NCBI GenBank assembly: GCA_946480685.1
Contig: CAMLLI010000318.1
Coordinates: 1-5,844, forward strand
DNA length: 5,844 nucleotides
Reading direction: 5' to 3'
Origin: an uncultured Flammeovirgaceae bacterium
GTDB taxonomy: Bacteria; Bacteroidota; Bacteroidia; Cytophagales; Cyclobacteriaceae
The position numbers were made by a program, and so were the translations under genes. The notes under the pieces were generated by a model that saw nothing but the letters and a program-made list of their open reading frames with translations, was not told the origin of the DNA and did not search any database. This document shows positions 1 to 5,494 of this stretch, in pieces (the first letter of the stretch is position 1; the number at the start of each line of letters is the position of its first letter).

Positions 1-57
1 CTTACTTCTTACTTCTTACTTCTTACTTCTTACTTCTTACTTCTTACTTCTAATTCC
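1..57. repeat. Heptanucleotide tandem repeat, (CTTACTT)n
   Basis: Seven perfect copies of CTTACTT fill bases 1-49. On the minus strand this reads AAGTAAG. Bases 50-63 continue the seven-base phase in degenerate form (minus-strand units close to GAATTAG and GAGTGAG). The array touches the left edge, so its true length is unknown. It lies immediately downstream of the stop codon of the M56 peptidase gene, and the last degenerate unit contains that TGA. No hairpin is visible, so it is not an obvious intrinsic terminator. Degenerate heptamers of this kind occur between genes in Bacteroidota genomes; that is recollection rather than a search result. Confidence 0.93.
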
Positions 58-1569
58 TCACTCCGCCTCCAAAGCAAAATTCACCGGCAACACAAACTGC
101 TGACGTACCGCTATACCTTTTTGTTTACCCGGATTCCAGTTCGGCATCGCTTTTACAACAGCTAATGCGGCATTGTCCAATTGCGTATCAATACCTCTCT
201 TGATAGAAGGATCTGATATAGAACCATCGGCATTGACGATGAATTGAACAAACACTTTTCCCTGTATACCTTTTGAACGGGCGTCTTCCGGATATACCAG
301 GTTTTCGCTAATGAAACTACCGAGCGCTTCCATGCCGCCTTTATAGGTGGCACTTTGTTCTACAATAGTAAATACTTCTCCCGTCCTTGACGACATAGCA
401 ACTTTTTCGGTGGCCTCGTTGTATTCGATGATGATGAAAGAACGCAGATTACCGTCTTTATCGGTGATGTCTTTCATCACGTTCATGGTAGTGATCTGCG
501 ATCCGTCAATACCTTCGGTTTTCTTTTGAACATCGGATACACCATTTTCGTCTTTCTTGTCAGGCTCAATAACAATAAACTTTTTATCCGGAGCCGCAGC
601 CTTCATTTTATTGAGTACGGCAGCTACTTCTTCCGGCAGATCGATTGCCATGGTAGAATTTTTGGCTATAGCAGTCGCTTCTTCGCTTAGCTGATCCTGA
701 CAGGCAACCACAAAGAAGAATGCGGGAAGTATAGCGGCCACGGCTGCGATCTTCCAGCGTTTTATTTTCGATTTGATCGTTCGCATCATTTCAATTCGTT
801 TTACAGTTAATGAATTACTAAAGTGATTGGCGAGTGTGAAGTCGGCCGACAATAAAGCAACCTTCGCCAGCAGGCTGCAGTAATCATTCATATCCCGGTT
901 AGCAACAGCGCGCGCATCTGCTTCAAACTCGTGGAGCTGAACGAATATCTTTTTATATACTTTGATACAGGGATTAAACCAGAAGAATATACTCAGCAGG
1001 TTAACCACTAAAATATCGATGGAGTGAAGTTGTTCGGCATGAACACGTTCGTGATCTATAATTTGCTGCTTCTCATCCGCAGATAGCTGGTGCACTTGTC
1101 CGATAAAAATGAAGCGGAAAAATGAAAATGCTGATCGGTTTTCGTTGGATTCTATAATAATATACTTTTCATAGCGGTACGATGCGGCTGTATAGATCAT
1201 CCGTAGCAAACGCACCAATTGAGTCGCGAACAACGCCAGAAAAAGAATCACACCAATGTCATATAGTATATAGGCATAAAACCACACATCGAAAGAGCTC
1301 GCGGTGTTTTGTACAGCAGCCGTACCGTTGGCACCAATGGTTACTTCAGGAAGCCAGCTGGGTGGAACAAAATCACTGAGAGCAGGCATTACACGGCCCG
1401 AACCGTTGAAGTGAAGCAACGGCAGTATAACCGAAGCTGCAATGGCTGTGAGCAGGTAGCCCCGCTTCAGGCGAAAATCAGTTTCATGTTTTAACAGAAC
1501 GATATACAGCACCAGGAAGAAACACAGTCCGATGTTGGCTTCCAGCAGATAATTAAGATATACGTTCAT
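58..1569 (-). CDS. BlaR1-like M56 family membrane metallopeptidase with C-terminal TonB-like domain
   Basis: This 503-residue protein is a probable inner-membrane zinc peptidase of the BlaR1/MecR1 (M56) family. Hydrophobic segments lie near residues 6-26, 38-53, 97-118 and 183-198, with a further one at 274-289. The zinc motif HERVH is at 173-177, and HEFEAD at 213-218 supplies the likely third ligand. FWFNP at 196-200 is typical of the family. After the last membrane segment comes a charged linker of about 110 residues, then a TonB C-terminal-like domain at about 405-500, recognisable from VYPEDA, GKVFVQFIV and the closing LPVNF. BlaR1 of staphylococci has a penicillin-binding sensor at this end; here it is absent. 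The gene lies 61 bases downstream of the blaI-like gene, which fits co-transcription. By analogy it cleaves or triggers loss of that repressor in response to an envelope signal. The ATG at 1567-1569 gives a natural start just before the first membrane segment. Confidence 0.93.
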   Translation of the reverse strand: MNVYLNYLLEANIGLCFFLVLYIVLLKHETDFRLKRGYLLTAIAASVILPLLHFNGSGRVMPALSDFVPPSWLPEVTIGANGTAAVQNTASSFDVWFYAYILYDIGVILFLALFATQLVRLLRMIYTAASYRYEKYIIIESNENRSAFSFFRFIFIGQVHQLSADEKQQIIDHERVHAEQLHSIDILVVNLLSIFFWFNPCIKVYKKIFVQLHEFEADARAVANRDMNDYCSLLAKVALLSADFTLANHFSNSLTVKRIEMMRTIKSKIKRWKIAAVAAILPAFFFVVACQDQLSEEATAIAKNSTMAIDLPEEVAAVLNKMKAAAPDKKFIVIEPDKKDENGVSDVQKKTEGIDGSQITTMNVMKDITDKDGNLRSFIIIEYNEATEKVAMSSRTGEVFTIVEQSATYKGGMEALGSFISENLVYPEDARSKGIQGKVFVQFIVNADGSISDPSIKRGIDTQLDNAALAVVKAMPNWNPGKQKGIAVRQQFVLPVNFALEAE

Positions 1570-1630
1570 GGCATTGAGTTTTATTCTTTATATATAGTAT
1601 ACCCCTGATATGGTGCGCAGCGATACAGCG

Positions 1631-2002
1631 CTACGGCTTTTGATTCTTGATCTCATTCAGCAGTTTTTCTAAATCGTTCGCGTCCATTTTGTTCTCTTTG
1701 GCAAAGAAGGATACCAGATTTTGAAACGATCCGTTGAAGTAACCCTTGATCATGTTGTTGAGGTAGAATTTGGTATACTTCTCTTTAGTAATAGTGGGGA
1801 AGTACTCGTGCGTTTTACCATACGCTTTGTGATTGACAAATCCTTTTGTCTCCAGTATGCGCACGATCGTTGACACTGTATTATAAGCAGGTTTCGGATT
1901 GGGCATCTCTTCAACAATGTCCTTTACAAACGCTTTTTCGAGCTTCCATAAAATTTGCATGACCTGATCCTCGGCCTTGGTCAGTTCCTTTAAATCTTTC
2001 AT
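1631..2002 (-). CDS. BlaI/MecI/CopY family transcriptional repressor
   Basis: This 123-residue protein matches the usual length and organisation of BlaI/MecI (penicillinase repressor) proteins. A winged helix-turn-helix fills about residues 1-70: the opening LTKAEDQVMQILW is typical, and the recognition helix is around NTVSTIVRILETKGFV (41-56). The C-terminal half (about 75-120) is the helical dimerisation region. The family binds a palindromic operator as a dimer and is inactivated when the partner M56 protein is activated. Where staphylococcal BlaI has the cleaved Asn-Phe bond, this protein appears to read Phe-Phe (99-100) inside LVSFFAKE. The M56 gene follows directly. A candidate operator and promoter sit 19-49 bases upstream of the start codon, so negative autoregulation of both genes is likely. 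The regulated signal is unknown; the family name does not prove beta-lactam resistance. Confidence 0.95.
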   Translation of the reverse strand: MKDLKELTKAEDQVMQILWKLEKAFVKDIVEEMPNPKPAYNTVSTIVRILETKGFVNHKAYGKTHEYFPTITKEKYTKFYLNNMIKGYFNGSFQNLVSFFAKENKMDANDLEKLLNEIKNQKP

Positions 2003-2020
2003 TGACTATCTATTTAGGTA

Positions 2021-2051
2021 TAAAACTAAAACATTAGTTTATGAAATGCAA
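2021..2051 (-). promoter_or_regulatory. Bacteroidota-type promoter of the blaI-like/M56 operon
   Basis: Read on the minus strand, TTG (2051-2049) is followed after 20 bases by TAGTTTTA (2028-2021). This matches seven of eight positions when the TAnnTTTG -7 element is scored with its two free positions. The TTG and the spacing agree with the Bacteroidota housekeeping promoter described for Bacteroides. Transcription would begin around 2014, giving a leader of about a dozen bases before the ATG at 2002. The -7 element overlaps the inverted repeat listed separately, which is the layout expected for a repressor-controlled promoter. The start site is inferred, not shown. Confidence 0.6.
2023..2040. 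promoter_or_regulatory. Candidate BlaI-type operator (7-4-7 inverted repeat)
   Basis: AAACTAA (2023-2029) and TTAGTTT (2034-2040) form a perfect seven-base inverted repeat around the spacer AACA. The core can be read as ACTA-N6-TAGT. It lies 21 bases upstream of the start codon of the blaI-like gene and covers the predicted -7 element, so a bound dimer would block RNA polymerase. The symmetry fits a homodimeric winged-helix repressor. The sequence differs from the TACA/TGTA core known for staphylococcal BlaI and for CopY, so assigning it to this repressor is inference from position and symmetry. Confidence 0.6.
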
Positions 2052-2059
2052 GTTTTTGG

Positions 2060-2086
2060 CCCGCAGAACACGCGGATAAACGCAGA
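2060..2086 (-). repeat. Dispersed TCTGCG/TCCGCG-type intergenic repeat, copy B
   Basis: On the minus strand this reads TCTGCG (2086-2081), TCCGCG (2076-2071), then TCTGCGGG (2067-2060), with starts 10 and 9 bases apart. It is followed on the plus strand by a run of eight T (2087-2094). A second copy in the opposite orientation lies at 2188-2214 and matches it at 21 of 27 positions. Short repeats of the form TCTGCGTTAATCCGCG are familiar between genes in Bacteroidota and some other phyla; that statement is recollection. No coding role is visible for this copy. Confidence 0.7.
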
Positions 2087-2161
2087 TTTTTTTTAGCAAT
2101 CTATTATAGTATTTTAGGACTAGGTAGTGTGGTAGTTAAATAAGGAGAGATGTTCAAACCA

Positions 2162-2185
2162 AAATGCAGGATATAGTCTGCATTT
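2162..2185 (-). terminator. Candidate intrinsic terminator of the DUF4159/FG-GAP operon
   Basis: AAATGCAG (2162-2169) and CTGCATTT (2178-2185) make a perfect eight-base inverted repeat around an eight-base loop. In the transcript of the minus-strand lipoprotein gene the stem begins within the TAA stop codon, and the RNA continues as UUUUGGUUU, a broken U tract. Position and direction fit a terminator. The stem has only three G-C pairs per arm and the U tract is interrupted, so it may be weak. Confidence 0.45.
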
Positions 2186-2214
2186 ATTCCGCGTTAATCT
2201 GTGCCTTCTGCGGG
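2177..2214 (+). repeat. Dispersed TCTGCG/TCCGCG-type repeat, copy A, entering a reading frame
   Basis: The plus strand shows TCTGCA (2177), TCCGCG (2188), TCTGTG (2198) and TCTGCGGG (2207), with starts 11, 10 and 9 bases apart. Bases 2188-2214 match copy B (2060-2086, opposite strand) at 21 of 27 positions, and the final TCTGCGGG is identical. Unlike copy B, this copy overlaps coding sequence: the last ten codons and the stop of the FG-GAP lipoprotein gene are read from its other strand. Confidence 0.7.
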
Positions 2215-3692
2215 AAAGAATTCCGGAGCAGCAGAATAGAAGTCTTATCGCGCATCCATTGCTCGAGCAGCGGACGCGGAACATCCGAATCAAAATCGAG
2301 GGCACCCAACAGTATATCTATATCTTTATCGTGATCAATATCGGCAGCCTCCATAACCAGCCAGCGCCCGGCAGAAGCGAGTGGTGTAGTTTGTGTTACG
2401 AAGCCATTACCTGTATTCTCAAAGTAAAAGAAACCATTTTCAGGATGATGCTTAAAATCCGGGAAGAAAGATATAGCCGCTATATCTATATCACCATCTT
2501 TGTCGTAATCAGCAGCGCGAACCTGTGAAGCTCCGTACATATCATGAAACCACGACTGTGTAAAGTGATTGGTGCCGTCATTCATATAGATACGAATGCC
2601 GTGATACGGTTTGAACGTGATCGAGTAATCAGCATTGTCTCCGTTGCTATAGAGTATATCCAGTTTGTCATCGTTATTGAAATCGATCAGCTCAAAATAA
2701 CTGCTGCCATATACGGGCGGAAATTGTACCAACGTATTTAATCTGAAATTAAAACTTCCCTGGTTCAGCAGCATCACAATCTTCTCATCACCCTGCGTCA
2801 TCAATGCCGCTATATCGGGTAAACCGTTGTTATCGAAATCTTTTATAATGGTGTTTCGCGCACCCGGCATGCCGAGTATCACGTGTTTCTTGTAGGTATT
2901 ATTTCCGAGGTTTTCATATACTTGAAGGGCACCGGTATAGTTACCAAAGGCGCAGACTATATAATCGGGGAGACCATCGTTATTCAGGTCTGCTTTTTGT
3001 ACATGTACCGGGCGTTGCAGCGATTCAAGAACGGCCTTCTTCGGCTCGTGAAGGTTTACCAGTTTGCCGTGTGCCTGATCATTAGGATCCATAATACCCA
3101 TCAGCAGTGCCATCACAGAATCGTGATCGATTAAGATATGCGAAGGCGGACTTTCAAGTTGAACGGAATCTTCGAGCTGAAGTGAGTTGGTAAATGTATA
3201 TAGTTTACCGTAGCGATTTCCGATATATATCTTCCGGTGTAACGTATCCGCTTTAATGAGTGTAACCAGCGGTATACCCTGCACCGGTAATTTTACAGGG
3301 GTGATATCAAACTGTGTTATGGTTTTAGTGACGGGAGGAGGGAGCTGCGTAAGCGAGTCGGGGGCAAGTCTTTCGTAATACTTCCGGATGAGTTCGAACT
3401 CTTCTTCGGAAAGCATCGGTTTGGGTGGCAGTGCCTGTACAACAATTTCGCGATCTGCATCCGACATCTGCATCAGCATCTGCATGTTGCTAAAGCCCAT
3501 GCGGAACGCCATCTGCGGAAGCACCTGGTCTGTCCACGTTTTCTTACTGAGCAGCGCAGGGTCCGGAAACGTATGGCAGCTGCCGCAGTATTGCTTGGCA
3601 AGTCGTTCTTCTTTCTCGGGTTGTGATTCGCAGCCGGCAAAATATAGTATACCGATGCAGGCTATAACAATTACGAGAACAGAACGCTGCAT
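2184..3692 (-). CDS. Haem-binding (CxxCH) lipoprotein with FG-GAP/VCBS repeats
   Basis: This 502-residue protein begins with a lipoprotein signal peptide: a hydrophobic stretch at 5-19 and the lipobox FAGC, with Cys21 as the lipidated residue. The acidic tail after it (ESQPEKEE) suits an outer-membrane lipoprotein, possibly surface-exposed. Residues 36-40 are CGSCH, a c-type haem attachment site, followed by a Met-rich stretch (61-76) that could supply the distal ligand. The rest is a probable beta-propeller of FG-GAP/VCBS repeats. Five calcium-loop motifs of the D-x-[ND]-x-[DNK]-x-x-x-D kind are seen at 235-243, 285-293, 337-345, 395-403 and 451-459, spaced 50-58 residues apart; earlier blades are degenerate. 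Similar cytochrome/FG-GAP fusions are known in Bacteroidota and Planctomycetes, with no firm function that I recall. The gene starts 12 bases after the DUF4159 stop, so the two are co-transcribed. The last ten residues appear to come from an intergenic repeat. Electron transfer or binding of a polymer or partner protein is inference. Confidence 0.9.
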   Translation of the reverse strand: MQRSVLVIVIACIGILYFAGCESQPEKEERLAKQYCGSCHTFPDPALLSKKTWTDQVLPQMAFRMGFSNMQMLMQMSDADREIVVQALPPKPMLSEEEFELIRKYYERLAPDSLTQLPPPVTKTITQFDITPVKLPVQGIPLVTLIKADTLHRKIYIGNRYGKLYTFTNSLQLEDSVQLESPPSHILIDHDSVMALLMGIMDPNDQAHGKLVNLHEPKKAVLESLQRPVHVQKADLNNDGLPDYIVCAFGNYTGALQVYENLGNNTYKKHVILGMPGARNTIIKDFDNNGLPDIAALMTQGDEKIVMLLNQGSFNFRLNTLVQFPPVYGSSYFELIDFNNDDKLDILYSNGDNADYSITFKPYHGIRIYMNDGTNHFTQSWFHDMYGASQVRAADYDKDGDIDIAAISFFPDFKHHPENGFFYFENTGNGFVTQTTPLASAGRWLVMEAADIDHDKDIDILLGALDFDSDVPRPLLEQWMRDKTSILLLRNSFPQKAQINAE

Positions 3693-3704
3693 CCGGATAT
3701 ATAC

Positions 3705-4367
3705 TTATAAAGAGTTGGTGAAACAGTAGGCAATGATGTTTGCCCCCATGCGCAATGCCTGCAGTCGTTTTTCTTCCGGGTCGTTGTGGATGCGCTGATC
3801 TTCCCAGCCGTTGCCCAGATCACATTCAAAGGTATAGTATAACACGAGCCGGCCCTGGTATATAAGTCCCAGGCCTTGAGAAGGCTTGCCATCGTGTTCG
3901 TGTATTTTGGGTAAGCCTTTCGGGAAATCAAATTTCTGATGGTATATCGGGTGGTCGTGGGGTAAATCTACCAGCTCAAGCTCCGGAAATACTTTCTTCA
4001 GTTCAATGCGTATAAATTTATCCAGACCGTAGTTGTCATCAATGTGCAGAAAACCACCACCGGTCAGGTACTTTCGTAAATTAGCAGCATCAGCATCGCT
4101 AAATACTACATTGCCGTGGCCGGTCATATATACATAGGGATATAAAAATATATCGCGGCTTCCAGTCTCTACTACATCTTCTTCGGCAGCAATAGTCATG
4201 TTCAGTTCGCGGTTGCAGAACTCGATCAGGTTTGGTAATGCGGTTTTATTCGCATACCAGTCGCCACCGCCCTGGTATTTCAGTTTAGCGATCTTTACCG
4301 GTATCTGTCCAATCGCTATACCGGCCACACATAAAAGGAACAGAAGTATTATAAATCTTACTCGCAT
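3705..4367 (-). CDS. Secreted DUF4159 domain protein
   Basis: This 220-residue protein has an N-terminal signal peptide (hydrophobic 5-19) with a likely signal peptidase I site after AIG at 18-20, leaving Gln21 as the mature start. The remainder matches my memory of the DUF4159 family over its full length. YQGGGDWYAN (31-40) is the hallmark opening motif. TGHG is at 82-85, the glycine loop YLTGGGFLHIDD at 100-111, the His-rich LPHDHPIYH at 135-143, and LGNGWED at 184-190 near the end. The family is thought to have a class I glutamine amidotransferase/ThuA-like fold, but I see no obvious catalytic Cys-His-Glu triad and assign no reaction. It is the first gene of a unit with the haem/FG-GAP lipoprotein. 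DUF4159 proteins elsewhere often sit near MoxR/DUF58 (Bat) genes; none is present here. The ATG at 4367 is well placed for the signal peptide. Confidence 0.88.
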   Translation of the reverse strand: MRVRFIILLFLLCVAGIAIGQIPVKIAKLKYQGGGDWYANKTALPNLIEFCNRELNMTIAAEEDVVETGSRDIFLYPYVYMTGHGNVVFSDADAANLRKYLTGGGFLHIDDNYGLDKFIRIELKKVFPELELVDLPHDHPIYHQKFDFPKGLPKIHEHDGKPSQGLGLIYQGRLVLYYTFECDLGNGWEDQRIHNDPEEKRLQALRMGANIIAYCFTNSL

Positions 4368-4401
4368 AGTTATCCGGCCCGTTTATCAGCCCTTTAGATG
4401 T

Positions 4402-4409
4402 CAAAAATA
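4402..4409 (-). promoter_or_regulatory. Candidate -7 element of the DUF4159/FG-GAP operon
   Basis: On the minus strand 4409-4402 reads TATTTTTG, a perfect TAnnTTTG. It lies about 35 bases upstream of the ATG at 4367, with an A-rich run (A8, 4418-4411) just before it. No TTG is found 19-21 bases upstream, so only half of the expected promoter is present. The rest of the 118-base divergent gap (4368-4485) holds no clear plus-strand promoter. Confidence 0.4.
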
Positions 4410-4485
4410 ATTTTTTTTAGGTGTTAAACCTTCACCCGACAATAGAATCTAATCGCCAAACATTCACTTGAAATTCACTATTAAA

Positions 4486-5364
4486 ATGAAAATTGCAAAC
4501 CACCTTTCCCGATTTTCCTCCAGCGGCCTGATGGCAGCAGTTCTGTTCATGGCTTCTTGCCAGGACGATGAAAAGCGACTCACTGTACAGGATACGCAGG
4601 ATATTTCTGAAGAAGCGCTCACCGATTCCTATTACCAGGATATGGATGACATGGGAAGCGTTGCCATCGGTACACCCAGCGATACTGAGCTGAGTGGCGG
4701 ACGAAAAGCTTCAACCATTGTTATTGATGACGATCGTTTTGATTGCAATGGCGTGGTCGTAACCATCGATCCGGATGAGACGTCTACGGCAGATATACCC
4801 AAAGGTAAAATTACAGTTGACTTCGGAACGCTCGGTTGTGCCGATGCAAAAGGAAATGTGCGAAAAGGTAAAATTATATTCTCGTATTATAAGAGACGTT
4901 TTCAACCCGGCTCTACCATTGTTGCAACCACAGAGAATTACTATATAAATGGAATTAAACTGGAAGGTGTTCGTACATCTACCAATATAACCGGCAGTAC
5001 GGAAGAAGCTCCTAAATTTAATGTAGTGCTTACAAACGGCAAGGCAACTTTTGCCGATGGTACAGTTGCCACGCGCGAGTCGGACATAACCTGGTCGTGG
5101 GTGCGTGGTGCCAGTGTAAGCCAGGATCAACTTGTGATTGACAAAGTTAGTACAGCCAGTGGTACAACGCGTGGTGGAAGAACGTATGAGGTGTCGCTCA
5201 CCGAAGACCTGATCTACAACCGGGGTTGTTTCTTTGCTGTGGATGGCGTAAAACGCTATATCATCGATGGCAGCAAAGAGATCGTAATTGACTATGGTGT
5301 AGGAGATTGCAAGACGATATCAGTAACGGTAAACGGAATTACCCGCAGCCTTACCGTTAACTAA
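4486..5364 (+). CDS. Orphan lipoprotein of unknown function, probably surface-exposed
   Basis: I chose the ATG at 4486, preceded by TTAAA, over an in-frame TTG 18 bases upstream; it gives 292 residues. The signal peptide ends at the lipobox FMASC with lipidated Cys25. The next residues QDDEK closely resemble the Q/K-D-D-E lipoprotein export signal of Bacteroidota, so display on the cell surface is likely. The mature part is rich in Thr, Gly and beta-prone residues. It has four cysteines (87, 118, 248, 275), enough for two disulfides. A conserved-looking block runs at about 126-164 (RKGKIIFSYYKRRFQPGS, then YYINGIKLEG). I recall similar uncharacterised lipoproteins in Cytophagales but know of no function. 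It is transcribed alone: the gene to the left is divergent, and a strong terminator follows. No catalytic motif is visible; an all-beta extracellular domain is inference. Confidence 0.85.
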   Translation: MKIANHLSRFSSSGLMAAVLFMASCQDDEKRLTVQDTQDISEEALTDSYYQDMDDMGSVAIGTPSDTELSGGRKASTIVIDDDRFDCNGVVVTIDPDETSTADIPKGKITVDFGTLGCADAKGNVRKGKIIFSYYKRRFQPGSTIVATTENYYINGIKLEGVRTSTNITGSTEEAPKFNVVLTNGKATFADGTVATRESDITWSWVRGASVSQDQLVIDKVSTASGTTRGGRTYEVSLTEDLIYNRGCFFAVDGVKRYIIDGSKEIVIDYGVGDCKTISVTVNGITRSLTVN

Positions 5365-5385
5365 GTACAGTCACAAAGGTTATAT

Positions 5386-5420
5386 AAAAGCGACTGCCCT
5401 GCAGAGGGTAGTCGCTTTTT
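5386..5420 (+). terminator. Strong rho-independent terminator
   Basis: AAAAGCGACTGCCCT (5386-5400) pairs with the matching arm starting AGGGTAGTCGC (5405-5419) around the loop GCAG. The stem is 15 base pairs with a single G-U wobble, and it runs into a T tract (5416-5420, then GTTTT). It starts 22 bases after the stop codon of the orphan lipoprotein gene and separates it from the next gene. The A-rich left arm would give a partial U tract on the other strand, but there is no opposing gene to serve. Confidence 0.92.
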
Positions 5421-5421
5421 G

Positions 5422-5482
5422 TTTTGGACGATATTTGAACGGTGCGCATTTTTATCGTTTTAATTATTATTTTGGACGCACC
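5422..5482. repeat. Nested direct and inverted repeats upstream of the last gene
   Basis: TTTTGGACG occurs at 5422-5430 and again at 5470-5478, 48 bases apart. GGTGCG (5441-5446) and CGCACC (5477-5482) form an inverted repeat around an AT-rich 30-base spacer. They lie between the terminator and the ATG at 5495, where the promoter of the last gene should be. TTATTTTG (5467-5474) is one base off a TAnnTTTG element but has no TTG at the right distance. A regulatory role is possible but unproven. Confidence 0.4.
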
Positions 5483-5494
5483 TAGACCGAATCT

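Noticed and set aside
58..2002. Beta-lactam resistance locus (blaI-blaR1-blaZ)
   Set aside because: There is no beta-lactamase gene and the M56 protein has no penicillin-binding sensor domain, so resistance is not supported.
2119..2128. ACTA-GG-TAGT as a second repressor operator
   Set aside because: The half-sites match the core of the candidate operator, but the spacer is 2 rather than 6 bases and the flanks do not match, so chance is the simpler explanation.
2060..2214. CRISPR-like array from the repeated TCTGCG units
   Set aside because: The units are only six bases long, spacing is 9-11 bases, copies are diverged and opposed, and there are no cas genes.
4468..4485. TTG at 4468 as start of the orphan lipoprotein
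   Set aside because: The ATG at 4486 is preceded by an A-rich stretch and gives a standard lipoprotein signal peptide. The TTG only adds MKFTIK and has no supporting ribosome site.
4711..5130. 139-codon minus-strand open frame
   Set aside because: It lies wholly inside the orphan lipoprotein gene, has no recognisable motif, and its composition is what the opposite strand would give.
5386..5420. Riboswitch or attenuator for the last gene
   Set aside because: The hairpin is a simple long stem with a T tract directly after the lipoprotein stop, as expected for an ordinary terminator. No alternative pairing is evident.
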